From NCBI GenBank assembly GCA_002310115.1, contig DBYI01000121.1:1-47633 (forward strand): a DNA stretch of 47,633 nt, read 5' to 3'. Made by a program: the position numbers and the translations under genes. The DNA comes from Ruminococcus flavefaciens. GTDB lineage: Bacteria > Bacillota > Clostridia > Oscillospirales > Ruminococcaceae. Below are positions 1 through 8,368 of the stretch, piece after piece. The notes under the pieces are model-generated. The model saw only the letters and a list, made by a program, of their open reading frames with translations, searched no databases and had not been told where the DNA came from. Numbering within the stretch: position 1 is the first letter of the stretch; each line of letters starts with the position of its first letter.

Positions 1-3000
1 ATATGTTCTGTAGGAAGCTCGCCTAATTCCTTTACAAACTGTTCTTTCATAAGGTTACTTCTGAAAAGATCAGGAGTATAATCGTCGTTATAATGCAGAC
101 TATCTTTAAGGTTGCTGATTGAGTTAAATAGTACTGATGAAATATACTGCTCATAAACTGACTTCCAGAGATCCTTTACGGTTATCTCTAAGGTAGCAGT
201 ACTTTCTGCCGGTAATGAGTCAACATAGAACTTTTTGTCATCTGCACTTTTTCCTATAAGATAATGTGTTTTATACTTTTCTTCAAAATTATCTTGTATT
301 TCGTTGCCATTTTTATCCTTGATTGTCAGATCAGCTTTTGAAAGCTGCATTCTTCTGTCTACTTCGCATAGGAGATTATAAATGTTTTTGTCGGTTTGGT
401 TTGTGAGGTTTATCTTTATTACATAATCCTTATTTAAATACGAATACTTAGGAAGCTCTATATTCATTTGAACAGCGTCAGAAGTGTAGACGCGGAACTT
501 ATCCTTTGTATTAAATGGTATTTTAAACGGAGAATTGGGATCACCGTTATTAAGCCCCTCATATACAGCTGAAAGCTCATATTCACCAGCAGCGTCTCCG
601 CGGACATGCCAATGTGCAGTCTGAGCACTTCTATTTGTAAGTTCTCCTACATTTTGCTCATGTTCGCTGTAAACGAGAGTCAGTCCCTTTGGAACATCGA
701 GAGTTGCTTTGCCGTTTGTAATACTTCCGCCGCCTTTGTTGATGACAAGAAGCTGTACATCGTAAAACTCATTGAGCCACCTGCAATTACCGTCAACAAA
801 AAGGAACATATCTTCATTAACTGTTTCAGTATGGTAAACGGTTGCATTGATTTCCTCGATACGAACGCCTTCACTGTTACCTGAATTATCAGCGATTGCT
901 TTTCCAAGGTCAATTGTGCTTTCTCCTTTAGTAATTAATAATTTGGTGTAAACATTATTTCCATCTCCATCGTAAACAGCGGATCTGTCTATAGTCATAT
1001 CAGGAGAACCAAAACCAGTTTCGATAGAGTACTGGAAACCAGTGTAGTTTTCGATGCCATTTATGTCATCGACCACTTTCTCAATTTCTTCTTTGGTCAT
1101 GTTGTTAACTGTAAGACTGCCTATGACCAAAGGTGCTTTTGTTGTAGTGATAACTGTGGTTGTAGTAGTTGTTGTTGTGCTTGTAGTAGTTGTTGTTATT
1201 GATGGCATTTTTACAACTTTAGCATCATCAATCTCACAGATAAATCCCATATTATCTTTATTGTGGTACCAACCAGCGCTTGCAACATCATTCCATAATT
1301 TTTGGGACGTGAAAATCATCATACGGTCTTCATCGTTGCCATTGTTATTGGGCTCATCTCGATTCCAATTGCAATAATCCATAGGCTCACCTGTGATCCA
1401 GTAGAATATACGGTCACTGTCGCAAGCACCGCCTATCCACAGATATTCCTTAGAAGGAGAAGCGTTCTTTATAGCTTCGTTAACGAGTTTTTGCTCTTCC
1501 TCAGAGGTGATAACGGCGAGGTGACCACCTTTTTCTTCGCAGTATGTCTCTGCATCACTCCAGGTCATGCCTTCATTGTACACTATATAGCGCTTTAAGG
1601 CGGAATTAGTTGTAGAAGATACTGCAGTCGAAGTCGTTGGAGATGTAGTTGTTGTGGATGTTGTAGTTACAGTTTGATTAGGTTCAGGTAGCGCAATAAT
1701 TATCTCGCCATCTTTATCAATGCTGAGTTCTCCGTTCGCATTTATTCTTTTAAGGAAAGCATTAAGCACTTCTTCTGGCACATACTTGTTGAGTCCTTTT
1801 GTGACAGCGCCTGAAGCTTCAGCATATATACTAGTATTAGCTCCTGTAATTATACCGGTGATATTAATAGGATTATCTTTAGGTACGTAAATACCACCAA
1901 GAATACCTGTTATGTCGATATTTCCACTGAGATTCAAAGTGCTATTTCCCAGACACTGAATGCCATAGCTTCCATCACTTTTTAGTTTTCCACCTGATAT
2001 ATTTATATTGCAGGAAGCTGGTGAACCATTAACAGCGGGACCGCAATTAGAATAAATCTCTGTACCTGTGATATTCAGTTCGCCTGCAAAGCTTTCGACA
2101 AGCCCTACAGCTGAGACTGAACTGTTAGTTTTTTTGCCATTGAATGATATTTTACCACCTATAAGATTTACAGTTCCCTTATTTGTTCTAACAGAAAGTG
2201 CAGCTTGGTAATATCCAATTAATTCTCCACCTGAGAAATAAAAATCACCGTCGTTTATTCTTATAGTTTCATAATCTGTTTCCTTGTTATAGCCGTAAAA
2301 CGTACCGCCATAAATAGTGAGTTTATTAGATGATGTGATAAGATTATTTTTTGAAGATGTGCTTATTACTGCACCTTTTTTCTCCTCCGAATTATCTCTG
2401 ATAATAACTCCACTGTTTTCGTCACAGATTATTGCAGGAACCTTTATTGTATGACCGTTAAGGTCAAGATCAAGTTTTTCACTTATTTTGAACGGGCTAC
2501 TCAGAGTAACGTCGCATACGAGCTTGTGAACGCCAGATTTGGGAAGACTTGTTTCGTCTGTCCAGTTAAAATCATCCTTGGTAGCTGTTGTAGTCATAAG
2601 AATAGTAGTCGTAGTAGTTGCCGATGTTGTTGTGATTGTGGTAGTAGTTTGTTTTGTTGTGCTTGTAGTTGATGTTGTTGTTGTGGGGGCATTCGCTTGA
2701 GTAGTACTTGATGTTGTATAGGAATATGTACCCGGTATTGTTGTCGTAGTAGTACCTGTTGTAGTAGTTGTTGTTGTGGTAGTTGTTGTTGCAGGAACTC
2801 TAACCCCAACATTGACAGTACCGGTCTTGCCGTCGGAAGCCTTTACGTCGATAACAGCATTACCTGACTTAACTGCGCTTATAACACCGTTTTTGTCTAC
2901 TGTTGCAACTGATGAATCAGACGTGCTGTAGTTGAGATTTGTATAATTGGACTTGATAGTATACTGATCGTCTTTTATCATTGAAATATTCTTAGGACCG

Positions 3001-5648
3001 ATAACTACTTCATTATCGAAAGATACAAACTTGTAGTCTTTGGATATTGCGAAGGATTTTGCAGTGGAATCATCGTAACAATAAATAGTCCCGCTGTAAT
3101 TCTCGCTGAATGCCTTGTCTATGATTTTGCATGAGTTGCTATATAAATATATGTCAGGATTGCTGTTTAAAAAAGCATTTGCTTTTATATCATTCACATC
3201 TTCCGGAATTTCAATAGAAACTAGTTCAGTGCAGTTGTTGAACGCATATTCATCAATAGATGCTACTTCAGAATCGTATATTTCAACTTCCTTTAGAGTA
3301 GTCATACCTGAGAATGCATATTGCGGAATCGCATCGCCGCCTGTAATGTTTATCTTCGATATAGCGTATGGTGCGAAATCTGCTTTTTCATTTTCACGAT
3401 CTAACGCAGCATACATAAACAGATTAGCAACGGAAGTGTCTGAATGTGTTTTACCATCATTAGCTGCTTCCCATGAAGTTGCTGCATATGGGAGTGTAAG
3501 TGTTTCAAGTAAGAAGCATCCGTTTAACATCTTTTTGCCCATTGAAGTAACTGTTTCAGGAATTGTGAGTGAATGAAGCCCTGTACAATTTTGGAAAGTG
3601 CTTTCTCCTATATTTTTAAGGCCGTCATTCAGATTGAATTCCTTCATTTCTGTGCAGTTCCTGAAAGCATATGAACCTATTGATTCTATTGTTGAAGGTA
3701 ATTTCAGACTTTCAAGTGATACGCAGTTATTGAATGCATTGCTATCTATAGAGGATGCCTTCGTGCTGCTGAGATCTATCTCCTTGATAGTTGTCATACC
3801 TGAAAATGCATATTTAGGTATGCAATCTCCGCCTGTTATAGTTATCTTTTCAATAGCATATTTAGAGAAAGGCAATCCAGAATTATCCAAATTTGTCACA
3901 GAATAAAAAAACAGATCGGCAACGGAAGTTTGTGAAGATGTTTTACCACTATTTGCAACTTCCATTGAAGTTGCTGCATATGGAAGTGTTAAATCACTCA
4001 GATTTGTACATTCATTGAATATTTGTTCGCCAATTGATGTTACATTTGATGGAATAACAAGTTTTTTTATGCCCTTACAATTATGGAATGCATATTTTCC
4101 AAAACTATTATATGACTCCGGAATTGTGAATTCACTGAGATTTTGGCATGATGCAAATGCATGGTCGCCGATAGTAGTTATACTGCCGTTATCAGGAAGC
4201 TCCTTTATAGGATTTCCATAATAAGCATAGTTTCCAATAGATTTAACAGTTTTCGGAAGTCTTACACTTGCAAGATCAGAACAGTTCCAGAAAGCATAAC
4301 TACCTATTGATGTTACATTTGTTCCGCTAAGATCGATTTCTTTGAGAACTATCATATTTGAGAAGGCATTATCAGGAACTAGTTGACCGCCTGTAATGAT
4401 TATTTTTGATATGGAATATGGCTTGAAATCCATTCTTTCATTATAAGGATCTGCCGCAGAATACATAAACAGATCAGCAACGGAAGCGCCTGAATTTGTT
4501 TTACCACCATTAGCAATGTCCCTTGAAGCTGCTGCATATGGAAGTGTAAGCGTTTCCAGTGAGCGGCATTCGTATAACATCTTACTGCCCATCGAATCAA
4601 CTGTTTCTGGAATTGTAAGTGAATGAAGCCCTGTACAGTATTGGAAAGCGCCTTCTCCAATACTTACAAGACCGTCATTCAGGTTGAATTCTTCCATTTT
4701 TATACAGTTTCTGAAAGCACTTGAACCTATTGACTTCATTGTTGAAGGAAATTTCAGACTTTCAAGTGATTCGCAGTTATAGAACGCATTGCTGTTTATA
4801 GATGATGCCTTCGTACCGCTGAGGTCTATCTCCTTGACAGTTTTCATGCCAGAGAATGCATATTCAGGTATGCATTCTCCACCAGTTATAGTTATTTTTT
4901 CAATAGTATAGTCAGAAGAATACATACTTTTATTTATCGAATCTGTAACATAATATGTAAACAGATCAGCAACGGAAGTTTGTGAAGATATTTTACCACC
5001 ATTAGCAACTTCCCTTGAAGTTGCTGCATAAGGGAGAGTAAGTTCCTTAAGGGCTTTGCAGTTTTTGAATATATCTACGCCCATTTCTTCTACGGATTCA
5101 GGCACTATAACGGCTGTTATATCAGAACAGCCGTTGAATGCATTTTCACCGATACTCGTGATACTGTCAGGAAGAACGATAAGGTCGGCAACAGCTTTGT
5201 CTGCACTACCACATGACGAGCAATTCAGCGAACTCATGCCACTGAAAACATTTTTACCGATACTTGTTATAACAAGGCCGTTTTCATAGTCCTTATCTTC
5301 AAATAAGATCTGCTTAACCTCATGTGCATTTTTGAAAGGTGATTTCTTAAAATCTGACATCTCACCGTATCCGCAGATACGAAGCAGACCATTGCTGTAG
5401 AAATATGCAGTGATGTTTTCTCCGAGTATTTCTGTATCAATTATAGTTGACTCATCAGGTATGGCTTTGATAGTTGTCTTGACAGAGGTGTTATCTTCTG
5501 TTTTTTGAATGTTTTCATCATAATCTAGTTGTGCGTCATTCGCTGCGCCAGTTGTAACAGACCATGCAGACTGATTGAGATCCCTCGAAGTCAGAGCTGA
5601 TGAGCAAATAACAGTACTTAGCACACCAGCCATTATTCGTTTAAACAT
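1..5648 (-). CDS. Giant secreted LRR / Ig-like / beta-helix / C-type lectin surface protein (3' end outside window)
   Basis: Open for over 1,880 codons from an ATG at 5646-5648 preceded by AAGGAGTG; the C terminus lies beyond base 1. Order seen: signal peptide (MFKRIMAGVLSTVICSSALTS); BspA-type LRR_5 repeats at about residues 95-850 (recurring units such as SIGSYAFRNC and LTLPYAA, apparently three copies of a larger module); a Big_2-like Ig domain (about 875-950); a Thr-rich linker; a right-handed beta-helix-like stretch (about 1030-1300, INISGGKL, NLSGNIDITG); a second Thr linker; a C-type lectin-like domain (about 1350-1475) with WIGG, EPN (1347-1355) and WND (1287-1295); a third Thr linker; then an unrecognised all-beta-like tail. 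Known for the families: BspA repeats mediate adhesion and EPN/WND lectins bind calcium and mannose-type sugars. Inferred role: surface adhesion. It follows the sigma/anti-sigma pair by 88 nt in the same direction, so it may be a regulon target. Confidence 0.9.
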   Translation of the reverse strand, partial: MFKRIMAGVLSTVICSSALTSRDLNQSAWSVTTGAANDAQLDYDENIQKTEDNTSVKTTIKAIPDESTIIDTEILGENITAYFYSNGLLRICGYGEMSDFKKSPFKNAHEVKQILFEDKDYENGLVITSIGKNVFSGMSSLNCSSCGSADKAVADLIVLPDSITSIGENAFNGCSDITAVIVPESVEEMGVDIFKNCKALKELTLPYAATSREVANGGKISSQTSVADLFTYYVTDSINKSMYSSDYTIEKITITGGECIPEYAFSGMKTVKEIDLSGTKASSINSNAFYNCESLESLKFPSTMKSIGSSAFRNCIKMEEFNLNDGLVSIGEGAFQYCTGLHSLTIPETVDSMGSKMLYECRSLETLTLPYAAASRDIANGGKTNSGASVADLFMYSAADPYNERMDFKPYSISKIIITGGQLVPDNAFSNMIVLKEIDLSGTNVTSIGSYAFWNCSDLASVRLPKTVKSIGNYAYYGNPIKELPDNGSITTIGDHAFASCQNLSEFTIPESYNSFGKYAFHNCKGIKKLVIPSNVTSIGEQIFNECTNLSDLTLPYAATSMEVANSGKTSSQTSVADLFFYSVTNLDNSGLPFSKYAIEKITITGGDCIPKYAFSGMTTIKEIDLSSTKASSIDSNAFNNCVSLESLKLPSTIESIGSYAFRNCTEMKEFNLNDGLKNIGESTFQNCTGLHSLTIPETVTSMGKKMLNGCFLLETLTLPYAATSWEAANDGKTHSDTSVANLFMYAALDRENEKADFAPYAISKINITGGDAIPQYAFSGMTTLKEVEIYDSEVASIDEYAFNNCTELVSIEIPEDVNDIKANAFLNSNPDIYLYSNSCKIIDKAFSENYSGTIYCYDDSTAKSFAISKDYKFVSFDNEVVIGPKNISMIKDDQYTIKSNYTNLNYSTSDSSVATVDKNGVISAVKSGNAVIDVKASDGKTGTVNVGVRVPATTTTTTTTTTTGTTTTTIPGTYSYTTSSTTQANAPTTTTSTTSTTKQTTTTITTTSATTTTTILMTTTATKDDFNWTDETSLPKSGVHKLVCDVTLSSPFKISEKLDLDLNGHTIKVPAIICDENSGVIIRDNSEEKKGAVISTSSKNNLITSSNKLTIYGGTFYGYNKETDYETIRINDGDFYFSGGELIGYYQAALSVRTNKGTVNLIGGKISFNGKKTNSSVSAVGLVESFAGELNITGTEIYSNCGPAVNGSPASCNINISGGKLKSDGSYGIQCLGNSTLNLSGNIDITGILGGIYVPKDNPINITGIITGANTSIYAEASGAVTKGLNKYVPEEVLNAFLKRINANGELSIDKDGEIIIALPEPNQTVTTTSTTTTSPTTSTAVSSTTNSALKRYIVYNEGMTWSDAETYCEEKGGHLAVITSEEEQKLVNEAIKNASPSKEYLWIGGACDSDRIFYWITGEPMDYCNWNRDEPNNNGNDEDRMMIFTSQKLWNDVASAGWYHNKDNMGFICEIDDAKVVKMPSITTTTTSTTTTTTTTVITTTKAPLVIGSLTVNNMTKEEIEKVVDDINGIENYTGFQYSIETGFGSPDMTIDRSAVYDGDGNNVYTKLLITKGESTIDLGKAIADNSGNSEGVRIEEINATVYHTETVNEDMFLFVDGNCRWLNEFYDVQLLVINKGGGSITNGKATLDVPKGLTLVYSEHEQNVGELTNRSAQTAHWHVRGDAAGEYELSAVYEGLNNGDPNSPFKIPFNTKDKFRVYTSDAVQMNIELPKYSYLNKDYVIKINLTNQTDKNIYNLLCEVDRRMQLSKADLTIKDKNGNEIQDNFEEKYKTHYLIGKSADDKKFYVDSLPAESTATLEITVKDLWKSVYEQYISSVLFNSISNLKDSLHYNDDYTPDLFRSNLMKEQFVKELGELPTEH

Positions 5649-5672
5649 TTATTTCACTCCTTGTAGATTTAT

Positions 5673-5700
5673 ATATTGTTAGTATGAATTCAAACAATAT
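5673..5700. promoter_or_regulatory. 8-bp inverted repeat in the gap upstream of the surface protein
   Basis: ATATTGTT (5673-5680) pairs with AACAATAT (5693-5700) between the anti-sigma stop and the surface-protein start. There is no T-tract after it on the minus strand, so it is unlikely to be a terminator. It could be a weak hairpin or an operator. A TTGTTT/ATATAA promoter-like pair overlaps it on the minus strand, so the surface protein may have its own promoter. Confidence 0.3.
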
Positions 5701-5736
5701 ACTTTGAAATTTTCTTGTTTTGTGATTCTGGCAGTT

Positions 5737-6990
5737 TTATTCAAGATCACTTAGCGTATAATCGCTGAAATTATAATTTATGTGCTCTTCATAATTGTTG
5801 TTTTCCAGGAACTCCTTGACTTCTTGGCTGCTCATTGGTATTTCTGCGCCTTCTCCAAATCGGTAGTCCGAAGTTTCTAGTCTTTCAATAATCACATCAT
5901 TTTCATACTTACTGTAAGCAAGGCAAATACCTGTTTGGGCGTCAATGTCGGCTGCGATTACTGTAGACGATTTTTCACCATTGTAGTATATTTTTACACT
6001 TGTGATTTTTCGTCCGTTTTCATATCTTTCTCCCGTAACTTCCCAGCGCGTGTCATTCAGATTATCTTTTGAGAAAATGTTCAAACCTGCATAGTCTTCG
6101 AAGTATACTTTGTCGTAAATGTTGACAGACTTCAGTTCATTGCTCATTTTTGTAATCTTTGCTTCCAGTCCTCCTCTGTTGCCATAATCATTTGCTTCCA
6201 CGTATTTATCATTAAGATAATGCTGATTTTCTTTACTGGTTATGTTGCCGTTAGAGCCGTATTTTGTCTGCGTAAACTCACCTGTCATTGATGAATTGTC
6301 GAGCTTTATTTTTCCCTCGCTGTAGCGGATTAGTTCAGAGCCGTTTAAAGCTTTGCTGAAGGTATAATTTGCCGAGAATCTGTCGTAATTGTATACAGCA
6401 CTGATACATTTCTCACGGTACTGTTCCGCTGTTTCATTTTGTTCAGGCTGTTGAGCTTCGGCAATAGTCGTGATCACTGTATTATTGTTGGTGGTTGTTG
6501 TCGTTGTTGTTCTTGTGGTTTGGCCTGCGTTTTCCGTTGCAGTTCCATCTGATGAAACCGTTGCTGTATTAGAGGAAGTGATCACATTTCCGTTGGCTGA
6601 AGTAACGTTTGTGGTCGTTGTTTCTGCTTTTTTCGATGTATTATCAGCTGTAGCGTTATTATTGTTGTCTGTTATATCTATGGTTATATTGTTGTCACCT
6701 ACACGATGATCAATAAGTCCTTTGTTGGACTTTAAAAGGTGTACTGCGCCCCAGACGCCTGCAACAAGCAGTACTGATGCAGCAGCTGCCGAAGCTGAAT
6801 GGACAATGGTCATTCTTCTGTTATACTGTTCTGCGCCCTCGGCAACATCAGTATATTCATTGTCTTTTTCAGCGCGCTCCATTACTTTTGCAAATATCTC
6901 GTCCTTTTTTGCAGCTTCTGCCATAAGTTTCTCAACAGAAGCCTTATCCGCGCTTCGCAGGGTTTTAATGATCTTTTTTCTTGTATTCAT
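5737..6990 (-). CDS. Membrane-anchored putative anti-sigma factor with extracytoplasmic sensor domain
   Basis: 417 aa. The start is set by AAAGGAGGG, and the gene begins 12 nt after the sigma factor stop. Seen: a charged cytoplasmic N terminus (1-60), one membrane segment (about 62-86, ASAAAASVLLVAGVWGAVHL), a long Asn/Thr-rich linker (about 95-185), then an extracytoplasmic beta-rich domain (about 190-417) resembling LolA/RseB-like folds (YTFSKALNGSELIRYSEGKI). Known: genes directly downstream of ECF sigma factors that encode single-pass membrane proteins are usually their anti-sigma factors. Inferred: the N terminus holds the sigma factor and the outer domain senses an envelope or substrate signal. 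No zinc-binding HxxxCxxC motif is visible, so it is not a classical ZAS protein. The anti-sigma role rests on gene order and topology. Confidence 0.75.
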   Translation of the reverse strand: MNTRKKIIKTLRSADKASVEKLMAEAAKKDEIFAKVMERAEKDNEYTDVAEGAEQYNRRMTIVHSASAAAASVLLVAGVWGAVHLLKSNKGLIDHRVGDNNITIDITDNNNNATADNTSKKAETTTTNVTSANGNVITSSNTATVSSDGTATENAGQTTRTTTTTTTNNNTVITTIAEAQQPEQNETAEQYREKCISAVYNYDRFSANYTFSKALNGSELIRYSEGKIKLDNSSMTGEFTQTKYGSNGNITSKENQHYLNDKYVEANDYGNRGGLEAKITKMSNELKSVNIYDKVYFEDYAGLNIFSKDNLNDTRWEVTGERYENGRKITSVKIYYNGEKSSTVIAADIDAQTGICLAYSKYENDVIIERLETSDYRFGEGAEIPMSSQEVKEFLENNNYEEHINYNFSDYTLSDLE

Positions 6991-7002
6991 TATATCCCTC
7001 CT

Positions 7003-7563
7003 TTAAAGCGTTATGCCATCGGCACTGAGGAGTTTTTTTAGTCGATTCATCGCTCGCCCGCATCTGACACGCACAGCTGCTGCGCTCATGCCAGTCATTT
7101 CTGCAATCTCCCCAGATGTTTTGTTATAATAGTATTTCTGGATTATTATCACTGAATCGGGAGGCCCAAGCTCTCCTATCTTGCTGAGCAGTTGTTCGGC
7201 AAGCACAGAATTGTCTGTGCTTTCCTCGATATTCTCATCGCCAGCTATTTCGGCCATGTTCTCATCGTCGGAAGATATGCAAGAGTTATTTTTGGAAGCA
7301 AGAGATCTTCTCATGCTTATCGCCGTGTTCCTGGCAACTGCACCTATGTATGACCTCAGTGATATATTATCATCAGGATGCATCTTCATCATAATGGAAG
7401 CAAAAACATCTATAACGCATTCTTCTGAATCGTTTGGGCTTCCGAATCCGCTTATTATCCTGCTGACTATTGAAAAAACATAATTGTAATACTTGTCAAA
7501 AAGCGCTCGCTGTCCGTTTGACGGAGCTTCGCGCATAAGAGTCAATATTTTTTCATCAGTCAT
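7003..7563 (-). CDS. ECF-type RNA polymerase sigma factor
   Basis: 186 aa, the usual ECF length. Region 2 covers about residues 15-88 (ALFDKYYNYVFSIVSRIISG, then SLRSYIGAVARNTAISMRRS) and region 4 about 123-180 with a helix-turn-helix (SGEIAEMTGMSAAAVRVRCG). The ATG follows AGGAGG. It heads an operon with the membrane anti-sigma factor 12 nt downstream. Its upstream region carries the element at 7601-7638, which recurs at 8331-8368, so autoregulation is likely. Sigma regions 1 and 3 are absent, as expected for ECF factors. Its regulon is inferred to include the structured RNA upstream and perhaps the large surface protein. Confidence 0.92.
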   Translation of the reverse strand: MTDEKILTLMREAPSNGQRALFDKYYNYVFSIVSRIISGFGSPNDSEECVIDVFASIMMKMHPDDNISLRSYIGAVARNTAISMRRSLASKNNSCISSDDENMAEIAGDENIEESTDNSVLAEQLLSKIGELGPPDSVIIIQKYYYNKTSGEIAEMTGMSAAAVRVRCGRAMNRLKKLLSADGITL

Positions 7564-7600
7564 AAAATCCTCCTTTACTTATTTATTAGCAAATTCGTTC

Positions 7601-7638
7601 TCATTTATAATAACGCAAAACTTGCGGAAAGTGCAACA
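7601..7638 (-). promoter_or_regulatory. Putative ECF promoter of the sigma/anti-sigma operon
   Basis: On the minus strand the element reads TGTTGCACTTT, then a 10-nt spacer, then TGCGTTATTATAAATGA. It matches 8331-8368 at 27 of 38 positions, and the differences cluster in the spacer. Read as an ECF promoter it is TGTTRC-N17-CGTTA. Read as a housekeeping promoter it is TTGCAC-N18-TATTAT. It lies 38 nt upstream of the sigma ATG. Confidence 0.65.
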
Positions 7639-7790
7639 CATTTATTGCTTTTTTTTAATTTTGGTGAAAAAATGTATATATCGGATTGAAACGGTTATTA
7701 AACGTGACAGCAATAAACAGAAAGTACACGGCTCTGCACTTGCAGGTTAAAAATATACGTAGGAGATCAGATCGGTCAATATAAAAAAGC

Positions 7791-7821
7791 AGGCGGATAC
7801 TTCGCAAGAGAAGTTCCGCCT
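7791..7821 (-). terminator. Intrinsic terminator for minus-strand transcription
   Basis: AGGCGGA pairs with TCCGCCT and ACTTC with GAAGT around a six-base loop, with one bulged base. On the minus strand it is followed by GCTTTTTTATATT. No recognisable protein gene lies directly upstream of it, so it appears to end the candidate RNA that starts near 8330. Confidence 0.75.
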
Positions 7822-7905
7822 GATCGCAATAAGCGATATTAAAAATTGAAAGAGAGAGAATTTATTACAAAATCAAAAAGCTAAAAAGAACTGTTCATAA
7901 AACAA

Positions 7906-7974
7906 TTATATGTGTGCAAGGAGTCCACCTACCATAAATATTATTATGAGAAGGTTAGTAAAAGTATTTTTCAA
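7906..7974 (-). CDS. Possible 22-aa hydrophobic peptide inside the candidate RNA
   Basis: A TTG-initiated frame encodes a Lys/Asn-starting peptide with the core LLIIIFMVGGLLAHI, one membrane-length hydrophobic stretch. The frame stays open upstream without an ATG, and only a weak AAAGG precedes the TTG, so translation is doubtful. A 13-codon frame (MKWMKNSSTVLPI) after AAAGGGG ends 21 nt upstream. Confidence 0.2.
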   Translation of the reverse strand: MKNTFTNLLIIIFMVGGLLAHI

Positions 7975-8210
7975 AGAGACAAGCCTTTTAAATCGGCAAA
8001 ACAGTTGAACTGTTTTTCATCCATTTCATCGTTATACCCCTTTTGTATATTATTTTAAATCCAATTCCACTTCTGTTTTGTTTGTAATGCAGAAAAAACT
8101 GTCTGCCGTAGATTTAAAAAGCTCACCTCCTATAATAATTCATCGAGTCCTGCATTGAAACAGGACTCACTCCTCATACCCGTTCCCAATCCTGTTTATT
8201 ATGCAGACTA

Positions 8211-8323
8211 TTGCATTTACATTGCCAAAAGCAGACAAAATACGCGAGATATGTCTGCTTTGGCACAGAACCAACCCACTGTGCCAAAGATGGTATCGCT
8301 TTTGAAAATATATGTAAATGCAA
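8211..8323 (-). repeat. Nested, mutually exclusive inverted repeats
   Basis: TTGCATTTACAT (8211-8222) and ATGTAAATGCAA (8312-8323) are perfect complements that enclose two hairpins sharing the segment 8258-8265. One hairpin pairs AGCAGACA with TGTCTGCT; the other pairs CTTTGGCACAG with CTGTGCCAAAG. They cannot both form, as in RNA switches. Coding sequence rarely yields such an arrangement. Confidence 0.7.
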
Positions 8324-8330
8324 AGTCGCA

Positions 8331-8368
8331 TCACTTATATTAACGCACGGAGTATGCAAAGTGTAACA
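8331..8368 (-). promoter_or_regulatory. Second copy of the ECF-like promoter
   Basis: On the minus strand: TGTTACACTTT, a 10-nt spacer, then TGCGTTAATATAAGTGA. Ten of 11 bases of the upstream block and 15 of 17 of the downstream block match the sigma operon promoter at 7601-7638, with identical spacing. It points toward the nested hairpins. Confidence 0.6.

Larger units (their letters stand above)
7791..8330 (-). ncRNA. Candidate structured RNA of about 540 nt under the ECF-like promoter
   Basis: A promoter element (8331-8368) and a terminator (7791-7821) bound an interval with no convincing gene. Its 5' third is rich in perfect inverted repeats: a long-range 12-bp stem (8211-8222 with 8312-8323), a 13-bp hairpin with one bulge (8224-8236 with 8253-8265), an 11-bp hairpin (8258-8268 with 8279-8289) and an 8-bp hairpin (8145-8152 with 8161-8168). 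A strong Shine-Dalgarno-like AGGAGGTGA sits at 8119-8131 with no good start codon after it. The 3' part holds two tiny possible reading frames. I cannot match it to a known RNA family; large RNAs such as ROOL should be tested. Alternatively it is a leader mRNA for small peptides. Confidence 0.45.

Noticed and set aside
1054..1377. Plus-strand frame rich in Val (VVVVVV) across the Thr linker
   Set aside because: Antisense of the ACN/ACA Thr-rich linker of the large minus-strand protein; no ribosome site.
3115..5289. Several plus-strand frames of 60-150 codons
   Set aside because: Shadows of the LRR repeats on the other strand; their mutual similarity simply mirrors the repeats.
5671..5700. 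Inverted repeat as a terminator
   Set aside because: AT-only stem with no T-tract; more likely promoter or operator sequence.
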